Positions 7,502-12,119 of a stretch of 12,119 bases of DNA are shown piece by piece. Position 1 is the stretch's first letter, and each line of letters begins with the position of its first letter. Source of the stretch: Eubacterium sp. (GTDB lineage Bacteria > Bacillota_A > Clostridia > Lachnospirales > Lachnospiraceae); NCBI GenBank assembly GCA_023663915.1, contig JAMPGN010000136.1:1-12119 (forward strand), read 5' to 3'. The translations under genes and the position numbers were made by a program. Under the pieces are notes generated by a model. It saw nothing but the letters and a program-made list of their open reading frames with translations. It searched no databases and was not told where the DNA came from.

Positions 7502-8698
7502 TTAATGTAGCAGCCACTCGCACAGATTCATATGGATAATTCCGTCCCGCGACATGGGTATCCTGTCCATGGAAACCACATATTTGGGATAGTTGTCCTT
7601 GATTGCCTTGTACGCACCGAACTCGCGGGCAACCGTGTTTTCATTATCCAATAGGTAAGCCGCCTGCAGATAGAACTTCTCACTGCCTTTCTGTGCGATG
7701 AAATCGACTTCGCCTTTATAAGTCTTGCCGATGTATACCTGATATCCTCTGGCGATCAGTTCATTGTAACATATTGTTTCTACAATATGGCTGTACTCTT
7801 CCTTGACCCGGTTCTTTTTCATATGGAAGAATCCGAGATCACATACATATGTTTTTTCTTCAAACGACAATATTTTTTTCCCCCGAATGTCATATCTGGA
7901 AACTTTATCGCAGATGCACGCATCGGAGATATATTTTAAATAATCATAAACCGTGGGAACGGACACATTCATGTCGTCGGCTTTCAGGGCGGCGGCGATC
8001 GAGTTGCCGGATATTGTCAGTGAGGAATTGGCGATAACGTATTCCAATACTTTTTCCAGAGAGGTGACGGACGAAATTTTATTTCTCATGACAACATCTT
8101 TGAGGACTACGGAATCATAAATGTTGGATAGTAACACCTCTTTACTGCTGATTTCCGGTTCCTTGCAGACCAGCGGGAAGCCGCCCCACAGCATGTAGTC
8201 GTCTAACAACTGTTCCATGGGTTTGGCAATCTGCGCTTCTTCACAGAAAGCAACATATTCCTTAAAGCAGAAGGGCATAATACGGAATGATAAAGTTCTC
8301 CCGCTCAGATGTGTCGCCAGTTCACCGGATAAAAGCTTAGAATTTGACCCGGTGATGAAAATGCTGATATCGTGGGTCGCGCGAAATGAATTGACTACCA
8401 GCTCAAAATCGGGCACGTTCTGTATTTCGTCAATAAAAAGATAATATTTGGACGTATCTTTGATTTCATTCTCTATATATTCATACAGGGCATCAGGATT
8501 GCAGATTTTGTTATATTTGTAATTTTCATAGTTGATATATATTATGTGGTCGTCTGCAATGCCCTGCTGTCTGATTTCCTCGATCATCTGCTGCATGATG
8601 GTGGATTTGCCGCAGCGTCTGATGCCGGTGATTACTTTGATCATTTCAGAGTCATAAAATGGACGTATTTTTTCCAGATACAATTCTCTTTTTACCAT
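7502..8698 (-). CDS. AAA (AAA_14) / DUF4143 ATPase, nuclease-like motif degenerate
   Basis: The 398-residue product has Walker A GIRRCGKS (25-32), Walker B YLFIDE (86-91) and a sensor-like FITGSNSKLL segment. A winged-helix-like stretch follows (SIAAALKADDMNVSVPTVYD), then DUF4143. The C-terminal GEVDFIAQ retains the first acid, but the expected E-x-K strand reads YLQAAYLL, so catalytic nuclease activity is unlikely. AAGGAGA lies 5-6 bases before the ATG. It is convergent with and clearly related to the ATPase at 6106, but diverged enough that a recent duplication is excluded. Promoter sequence upstream is packed with AT-rich palindromes. The cellular function is unknown. Confidence 0.9.
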   Translation of the reverse strand: MVKRELYLEKIRPFYDSEMIKVITGIRRCGKSTIMQQMIEEIRQQGIADDHIIYINYENYKYNKICNPDALYEYIENEIKDTSKYYLFIDEIQNVPDFELVVNSFRATHDISIFITGSNSKLLSGELATHLSGRTLSFRIMPFCFKEYVAFCEEAQIAKPMEQLLDDYMLWGGFPLVCKEPEISSKEVLLSNIYDSVVLKDVVMRNKISSVTSLEKVLEYVIANSSLTISGNSIAAALKADDMNVSVPTVYDYLKYISDACICDKVSRYDIRGKKILSFEEKTYVCDLGFFHMKKNRVKEEYSHIVETICYNELIARGYQVYIGKTYKGEVDFIAQKGSEKFYLQAAYLLDNENTVAREFGAYKAIKDNYPKYVVSMDRIPMSRDGIIHMNLCEWLLH

Positions 8699-8713
8699 AC
8701 GCGTCTCCTTAAG

Positions 8714-8810
8714 TTTTAAATTGATTTAAAATTATATGATTAATTCTAAATAGATTAAAATGCATTTAAAACTATTTAAAATTATTATATCCGTTTTAAA
8801 TGAATTTATC
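8714..8810. repeat. Cluster of AT-rich palindromes spaced in multiples of 10 bp
   Basis: TTTTAAAT-TG-ATTTAAAA (8714-8731) is a perfect 18-bp palindrome. Related half-site pairs occur at 8744-8761 (TTCTAAAT-AG-ATTAAAAT), 8764-8781 (ATTTAAAA-CT-ATTTAAAA) and 8794-8808 (TTTTAAAT-GA-ATTTA). Left halves start at 8714, 8744, 8764 and 8794, intervals of 30, 20 and 30. They overlap the promoter of the minus-strand ATPase. An operator set for an autoregulator or a bent-DNA region is the likely meaning. Confidence 0.6.
8731..8759 (-). promoter_or_regulatory. Candidate promoter of the second AAA ATPase
   Basis: On the minus strand a perfect TATAAT (8731-8736) is preceded at 17 bases by TTTAAT (8754-8759), a weak -35. 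Transcription would start near 8724. The palindrome at 8714-8731 abuts the -10 and covers the start, and the one at 8744-8761 covers the -35. Confidence 0.5.
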
Positions 8811-8825
8811 AATCTTTTTTGTGAT

Positions 8826-9740
8826 TTAGGAAATTTCTTGTTGGGTATTGATCGTCTTCCGGTAAGCAAGCGGCGGCATTCCATAGTATTTTTTAAAAGT
8901 CTCGCAATAGTAGCTCGTAGTGCAGAAACCGTGTCCGTAGGCGATATCCGTCATGCTTTTGTCGGAATCGAGCAGTGCGGTCAGGCTTTTGCGCAGGCGC
9001 AGCTTGGTAGTGTATATGACAGGCGTGTCGTTAAGATATTTCCGAAAAAGCAGGGAACATCGGCTTTTACAGCACATGCCGGACTGCGCGATATCTTCCA
9101 GCGTGATCTTTTCCATGTAATGTTCTTCAATATATGCGATCATATTCTTTAACGAGATGAGGTCAGAAGATTCTTCTGTCCTGTCCTGGTTCTTATGATC
9201 TAGGTTCTCATATAATATTTCCATGATCGAGATAAAATATTGTAATGCTTCAAAATAGGACTGCGGTTTGATGGAATCACTTTGAAAGGATTGGTAAAGG
9301 GTGTCCAATGTATCAAGAATAGAGCCCTGCCAGCCGTCGTGAGTAAGATATAGATACGGACAGGTCGGGCTTTCCGTGATAGGTTCTACGAAATTCTGAT
9401 AAAACCAGGCGTTCCCTTCCAGCAGTTCGGGCGAGATCAGAATACAGATAAACTCGCATTCATGATGCTCGGCGGAAAAGCCGTAGTGGAGCTGTCGGCT
9501 GTTGACCATAATTCCGTTGTTCTCGGACAATTCGATTAATTCACCGTTTACATTGTAGGTCATTGCGCCCTTTTTTATCAGAATAAATTCCAAGTCCTTG
9601 TGCCAATGGCTGATGGCGGAGTAATCGGGATAGGTAGACAAGATTCCATAGCGGGCGTAGACAGGGAAAAGCGGATTGTTATATGCCACCGTCTCCGAAG
9701 AATCCGGGTTAAAAGCGGAGCAATATTTTGTGGTTTGCAT
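8826..9740 (-). CDS. AraC-family regulator with N-terminal cupin domain
   Basis: The 304-residue product has an N-terminal AraC-type cupin (HWHKDLEFILIKKG near residue 45 is the classic ligand-pocket entry) and a C-terminal double helix-turn-helix. The second helix region (MTDIAYGHGFCTTSYYCETF) and the ending GMPPLAYRK are diagnostic; the first HTH is a little unusual, with GMCCKSRCS. AAGGAGAAC precedes the ATG, and a good minus-strand promoter lies upstream. It is divergent from the MATE pseudogene, so the ancestral role was probably to control that efflux pump in response to a small effector. With the pump broken, the regulator may be orphaned. No clear terminator separates its end from the DUF4143 gene downstream. 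Confidence 0.9.
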   Translation of the reverse strand: MQTTKYCSAFNPDSSETVAYNNPLFPVYARYGILSTYPDYSAISHWHKDLEFILIKKGAMTYNVNGELIELSENNGIMVNSRQLHYGFSAEHHECEFICILISPELLEGNAWFYQNFVEPITESPTCPYLYLTHDGWQGSILDTLDTLYQSFQSDSIKPQSYFEALQYFISIMEILYENLDHKNQDRTEESSDLISLKNMIAYIEEHYMEKITLEDIAQSGMCCKSRCSLLFRKYLNDTPVIYTTKLRLRKSLTALLDSDKSMTDIAYGHGFCTTSYYCETFKKYYGMPPLAYRKTINTQQEIS

Positions 9741-9771
9741 GATAGTTCTCCTTAAAGAAGATTGTTATATA

Positions 9772-9799
9772 ATTATAAGCTATTTTGAAAGAAATGCAA
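9772..9799 (-). promoter_or_regulatory. Promoter of the AraC-family gene
   Basis: On the minus strand TTGCAT (9794-9799) and TATAAT (9772-9777) are separated by 16 bases. Transcription would start about 25 bases before the AraC gene's start codon. The box pair is close to the housekeeping sigma consensus. Confidence 0.6.
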
Positions 9800-9808
9800 A
9801 CAATAGAA

Positions 9809-9817
9809 TGATATAGT
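9809..9817 (+). promoter_or_regulatory. Candidate extended -10 promoter for the MATE gene
   Basis: TGATATAGT matches an extended -10 (TGN plus TATAGT). There is no -35 at the right distance; TTGAAA at 9785-9790 is 21 bases away. Transcription would start just before the hairpin at 9825-9848. It partly shares the 75-bp control region with the divergent AraC gene. Confidence 0.3.
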
Positions 9818-9820
9818 TAC

Positions 9821-9848
9821 AAAAAATCGTCGCTTGACAGCGACGATT
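9821..9848 (-). terminator. Leftward intrinsic terminator-like hairpin
   Basis: AATCGTCGCT (9825-9834) pairs perfectly over 10 bp with AGCGACGATT (9839-9848) around TGAC. The A-run at 9821-9826 becomes a T-run after the stem on the minus strand, so the terminator points left. No leftward gene lies upstream to need it. Confidence 0.6.
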
Positions 9849-9881
9849 AAGGATTTACCCTATTGCAATTTCCTAGAACAT

Positions 9882-9904
9882 AAAAAAGCGAGCTGCACTC
9901 GCTT
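9882..9904 (-). terminator. Second leftward terminator-like hairpin
   Basis: AAGCGAG (9886-9892) pairs with CTCGCTT (9898-9904) around a 5-base loop. An A-run at 9882-9887 supplies the T-tract on the minus strand. It repeats the orientation of the hairpin at 9825-9848, 37 bases away. Confidence 0.55.
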
Positions 9905-9947
9905 ACAAGCTACGATTCGCAAACTCAAAAAAATGAAAGAGGATATT

Positions 9948-11007
9948 ATGAATACTGCCGAAACACTGCAAAAGAAAATGATTCGTCTGGTGCTGCCGAT
10001 CGCATTCCAGCAGTTTATGCTCGCACTTGTGGGGGCAAGCGATGCTGTTATGCTGGGGCGGTTGAACCAAAATTCCATGGCGGCGGTGTCGCTGGCTTCG
10101 CAGGTGACGTTTGTGTTTAACCTGTTCATGGCGGCATTTGTGATCGGTGAGAATATGTTTGTGGCGCAGTATTACGGGAAAAAGGATTACGACAACATTT
10201 CCAGGGTGGTGAGTCTCGTTCTTTGCACCTCCTGCATTGTTGCGGTTTTGTTTGTGGCGGGTTCCATGCTTGTTCCGGTGGCGATCATGCGAGTTCTGAC
10301 AAATGAACCGGAACTGGTCGTTATGGGGAGTGAGTACCTCAGAGCTGTCGGAGTTTCCTATTTTCTGTCGGCAGTCGCACAGGTTTATTTGACTTTTATG
10401 AAAAATTGCAATGCGGTGAATCTGAGCACGGCGGTCAGCAGTGTGGCAGTGGTACTCAATATTGTGCTCAACGCGGTTCTGATCTTCGGATTGCTTGGTT
10501 TTCCCGCGCTGGGAATCAAAGGTGCAGCGATTGCTACGGTGATTGCTATGGCAGTCCAGATGGTATGGAGTGTCGTCTATGTGTCCGTCAAAATGCGGTG
10601 GATACGGATTTCGATAAGAAAATATAGCCAGGAGCTTGTAGAAAGATTTTGGCAGAAGACGGCTCCGATCCTGTTAAATGAGTTAGTCTGGGGTGGCGGG
10701 TTCACCATGTATTCTGTTGTCATGGGGCATATGGGGACAGACGCGGTGGCGGCGAACAGCATTGCCAATATCTCCAAAAATCTTGTGGTGTGCCTGTGTC
10801 TTGGGCTTGGAAGCGCAGGAAGCATCATTGTCGGCAATGAGCTTGGAGCGGACCACTTCGAGGAAGCAAAAGAAGCAGGGAAAAATGCTGACAAAGGCGG
10901 CTGTCTTATGCGGCGCAATGTCAGGAATTTTTCCGGCGGGTGGGGACTCTAAGTTCGGACTGCTCTGCGATGCGGTGACATTATGGTGCATTACAGTTCC
11001 GTTTGGA
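9948..11007 (+). pseudogene. MATE-family multidrug efflux pump, frameshifted, internally deleted and truncated
   Basis: The start ATG at 9948 follows AAAGAGGAT. Residues from MIRLVLPIAFQQFMLALVGASDAVMLGRL onward are a clear MATE (multi antimicrobial extrusion) N-half, with six or seven membrane segments readable up to HFEEAKEAGK. At the A-run 10881-10885 the frame is lost: one A fewer restores GKMLTKAAVLCGAMSGI in the next frame. That frame jumps within 10924-10935 straight to PAGGDSKFGLLCDAVTLW, a segment that in the family lies roughly 45-60 residues further on, so an internal piece is missing. Recognisable sequence stops near 11007 (TVPFG), losing the usual last 60 or so residues where the mobile-element end begins. 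The product cannot be a working pump. In-frame codons also extend upstream to a TTG at 9834, but the ribosome site supports 9948. Confidence 0.9.
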
Positions 11008-11039
11008 ACAGTTTCGTCAAGACACAAATTGAGTGAATT

Positions 11040-11213
11040 TTAATAATCTCCGTTCTCAATGTCCCTCATCATCATGCGTTTTATCTTATCCTGTACGGTT
11101 TCCCTGCTTGTTTCGCTAAAGTGGCAGTTTACAAGATATGTTGTCTTTCCTATGGTTTTTATAAGCTGCGGTCTGTTTTCTTCCTGTGGTTTATTCTCGT
11201 TATTTTCTGACAT
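11040..11213 (-). CDS. tnpW: TnpW-family transposon-encoded small protein
   Basis: The 57-residue product starts MSENNENK and contains the family core LIKTIGKTTYLVNCHFS followed by ETVQDKIKRMMMRDIENG. It is hydrophilic and has no membrane segment. TnpW is found near one end of Tn4451-type mobilizable elements; its molecular role is not established. The start chosen is ATG 11213, with GGAAAAG 9 bases upstream. An in-frame GTG at 11231 has no ribosome site because a terminator T-tract lies in front of it. The gene lies about 33 bases from the last MATE-like codon, so it marks the element's edge. The order relaxase then tnpW then terminus repeats the tnpZ-tnpW order of Tn4451. Confidence 0.8.
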   Translation of the reverse strand: MSENNENKPQEENRPQLIKTIGKTTYLVNCHFSETSRETVQDKIKRMMMRDIENGDY

Positions 11214-11234
11214 ATTCACTTTCTTTTCCACGCC

Positions 11235-11264
11235 AAAAAAGCATATAGGACTTTTACCATATGC
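11235..11264 (-). terminator. Terminator or attenuator immediately upstream of tnpW
   Basis: On the minus strand GCATATGG (11257-11264) pairs with CCTATATGC (11241-11249) with one bulged base, and is followed by six T (11235-11240). It ends only about 21 bases before the tnpW start codon, leaving no room for a separate promoter in between. Confidence 0.7.
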
Positions 11265-11343
11265 CTTGCGCTGTTTTAATGTTATGATGGGATTGATAGA
11301 TTGAATGAATGGATTGATTTGAATGACAAAGCTGAAAAAGTTG

Positions 11344-11372
11344 TTGAATTTCTCTGCTCACTATGTTATATT
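11344..11372 (+). promoter_or_regulatory. Promoter of the convergent antisense RNA
   Basis: TTGAAT (11344-11349), 17 bases, then TATATT (11367-11372). The predicted start is near 11379. No coding frame with a ribosome site follows; instead a string of hairpins ends in a terminator. Confidence 0.65.
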
Positions 11373-11380
11373 AGACATAG

Positions 11381-11408
11381 GAAAAGCACCCACTCCAAAG
11401 TGGATGCT
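11381..11408 (-). terminator. Terminator of the toxin mRNA
   Basis: On the minus strand the stem AGCATCCACT/AGTGGGTGCT with a 4-base loop is followed by TTTTCC. The same hairpin begins the opposing RNA. A toxin transcript ending here would share about 100 bases with the antisense RNA. Confidence 0.6.
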
Positions 11409-11441
11409 CCCGAAGAAAACGAAAATGTCCTAAAGGACACC

Positions 11442-11480
11442 GCCTCTCTGTGGATCAGACAGAGGGGCATTTTTATTTCT
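11442..11480 (+). terminator. Terminator of the antisense RNA
   Basis: A 10-bp stem (11442-11451 with 11459-11468, one G-T pair, 7-base loop) is followed by ATTTTTATTTCTT. The T-tract covers the complement of the toxin's stop codon region. Confidence 0.8.
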
Positions 11481-11592
11481 TCTTACTGTTTCTCTTATCG
11501 AGAAAGGTCAGAAACGCAACAATCAAACTGCCAAAAGAAGTCAACAACGTAAGTATGCCTAAAAAAATCAAAATAATCTCCGCAGCTGTCAT
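11473..11592 (-). CDS. Putative holin-like toxin, 39 residues (Hol_Tox type)
   Basis: A short frame encodes MTAAEIILIFLGILTLLTSF, a second hydrophobic stretch GSLIVAFLTFL, and a basic tail DKRNSKKK. One long membrane-spanning helix with a charged C-terminus is the pattern of small holin-like toxins and of type I toxins such as TxpA and BsrG. GGGAGG with proper spacing precedes the ATG at 11592. A strong promoter lies about 100 bases upstream, and the leader is highly structured. A convergent RNA gene overlaps its end. It lies between the relaxase and tnpW in the mobile element, so it likely helps maintain the element. It would act by inserting in the cell's own membrane when its RNA repressor is lost; this role is inferred. 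Confidence 0.88.
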   Translation of the reverse strand: MTAAEIILIFLGILTLLTSFGSLIVAFLTFLDKRNSKKK

Positions 11593-11599
11593 ATTACGC

Positions 11600-11649
11600 A
11601 CCTCCCTTCCTATGTACTCCTAGCACGCTAGGGCATTGGTTCGGGAGGC
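11600..11649 (-). promoter_or_regulatory. Shine-Dalgarno / anti-Shine-Dalgarno pairing in the toxin leader
   Basis: In the toxin mRNA, GCCUCCC (11649-11643) is complementary to the ribosome site GGGAGGU (11606-11600): six Watson-Crick pairs plus one G-U. Between them lies another hairpin, CCTAG-CACG-CTAGG (11619-11632). A further perfect hairpin GTGGC-TCTC-GCCAC (11677-11690) lies at the mRNA 5' end. Translation should be blocked until the leader is refolded or processed, as known for several type I toxins. Confidence 0.65.
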
Positions 11650-11697
11650 TACCACCCTGTCATGGGTACTCTCCTAGTGGCTCTCGCCACGTTTATA

Positions 11698-11726
11698 ATC
11701 ATATCATCAATAACACAAAATTTCAA
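11698..11726 (-). promoter_or_regulatory. Promoter of the holin-like toxin
   Basis: On the minus strand TTGAAA (11721-11726), 17 bases, then TATGAT (11698-11703); each box differs from consensus by one base. The start site would be near 11691, giving a leader of about 100 bases. It lies between the relaxase stop codon and the toxin, so the toxin has its own strong promoter. Confidence 0.75.
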
Positions 11727-11776
11727 TCAAATCATATCGCTTTTTGTAATATTTTCGCTCATTTTCGCATTTTCCG

Positions 11777-12119
11777 TCAAAGTGACTGTTCATTTTTCTT
11801 TTTCGGCTGTTCCTGCTCTCTGTCCTGACTTGCGGAACAGGTTTTTTCAACCGCCTTAACTTTAGCACTGTACACCCTTGTCACCTTCTCCGTAATATCC
11901 GCAAGCGTTTCAATGTCTTTTATGGTACTGGCATAATCCGCTTTTGCTTTGGCGGACTGTGATGTGAGCGTGTCAAGCTGTGACTTCCACTCTTTAGGCG
12001 CAATTTTGCCCCCGCCCATGTTTTTCAGACCAATACGGTAAGCTGTTGCCTGCTCGATTGCCGGAGCATTTTTCTCATAGAACTTTTCCTTTGCCCTTCC
12101 CTCCAATTCCTCATACTTC
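11777..12119 (-). CDS. C-terminus of a probable relaxase/mobilization protein (5' end outside window)
   Basis: The frame is open to the right edge; the last 113 residues are visible. They are charged and helical, with heptad-like Ala/Lys/Glu stretches (SQLDTLTSQSAKAKADYAST, IKDIETLADITEKV) and a polar tail ending KKKNEQSL. There is no catalytic motif in the visible part. The similarity to C-terminal tails of mobilization relaxases of Firmicutes integrative elements is from memory and moderate. Position supports it: in Tn4451 the relaxase gene tnpZ lies next to tnpW near one terminus, as here. The decisive His-rich relaxase motifs would be further right. A coiled-coil accessory mobilization protein is the alternative. 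Confidence 0.5.
   Translation of the reverse strand, partial: KYEELEGRAKEKFYEKNAPAIEQATAYRIGLKNMGGGKIAPKEWKSQLDTLTSQSAKAKADYASTIKDIETLADITEKVTRVYSAKVKAVEKTCSASQDREQEQPKKKNEQSL

Larger units (their letters stand above)
11379..11480 (+). ncRNA. Candidate antitoxin RNA overlapping the toxin mRNA 3' end
   Basis: The predicted transcript of about 100 bases contains three hairpins. The first is AGCACCCACT (11385-11394) with AGTGGATGCT (11399-11408), one mismatch. The second is the perfect TGTCC-TAAA-GGACA (11426-11439). The third is a terminator, 11442-11451 with 11459-11468, followed by ATTTTTATTTCTT. It runs convergently into the holin-like toxin gene and is antisense to the toxin's 3' untranslated region and last codons. 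Type I systems such as TxpA/RatA use the same geometry. Expression is not shown by sequence alone. Confidence 0.6.

Noticed and set aside
8760..9152. Plus-strand 130-codon frame
   Set aside because: Antisense to the AraC-family gene, starting inside the AT-palindrome region; no ribosome site.
11059..11304. Plus-strand 81-codon hydrophobic frame
   Set aside because: It is the antisense shadow of tnpW, whose minus-strand translation matches a known family.
11301..11552. Plus-strand 83-codon frame across the antisense RNA
   Set aside because: It crosses three hairpins and a terminator, has no domain, and is better explained as the non-coding antitoxin RNA.
11662..11859. Plus-strand hydrophobic 65-codon frame starting MGTLLVALATF
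   Set aside because: It has a GGGAGG 13 bases upstream, but it overlaps the toxin promoter and leader on the other strand and the 3' end of the relaxase-like gene. Its hydrophobicity follows from AT-rich antisense sequence.

Overview
The window looks like chromosomal DNA from a Gram-positive, low-to-mid GC anaerobe, most likely a gut Lachnospiraceae/Clostridia species. The basis is strong AGGAGG-type ribosome binding sites, lipoprotein-type sugar-binding proteins, a YesN-type regulator, and a Tn4451-like mobile element end. Species cannot be assigned from sequence alone.

Bases 1-5804 form a monosaccharide sensing and uptake locus, all on the + strand. It holds the 3' end of a YesN-type (AraC-HTH) response regulator, then a XylF-like lipoprotein that is probably the sensor's ligand-binding partner. 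After a terminator and a probable regulated promoter come a ChvE-type binding lipoprotein, a duplicated-domain ABC ATPase (mmsA/gguA) and a permease (mmsB/gguB). A hairpin terminator between the binding protein and the ATPase should make the binding protein more abundant than the membrane complex. The layout resembles the XylFII-LytS-YesN three-component xylose systems known from clostridia.

Bases 5805-8825 hold two convergent AAA/DUF4143 ATPase genes. Each has an unusual repeat array in its promoter region. Upstream of the first are a roughly 130-bp imperfect palindrome and four 15-bp repeats at an exact 32-bp period. Upstream of the second are AT-rich palindromes spaced in multiples of 10 bp. 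One ATPase keeps a PD-(D/E)XK-like motif in its C-terminal domain; the other appears to have lost it.

Bases 8826-11007 hold an AraC-family regulator divergent from a MATE efflux gene. The MATE gene is a decayed pseudogene: it has a one-base slip, an internal deletion and a lost 3' end.

Bases about 11008-12119 are the end of a mobilizable element of Tn4451 type, read on the - strand: the C-terminus of a probable relaxase, an unlisted 39-aa holin-like toxin, and tnpW. The toxin gene has a strong promoter, a structured leader that can pair with its own Shine-Dalgarno, and a convergent small RNA gene overlapping its 3' end. This is the architecture of a type I toxin-antitoxin module and is the most interesting feature of the window.
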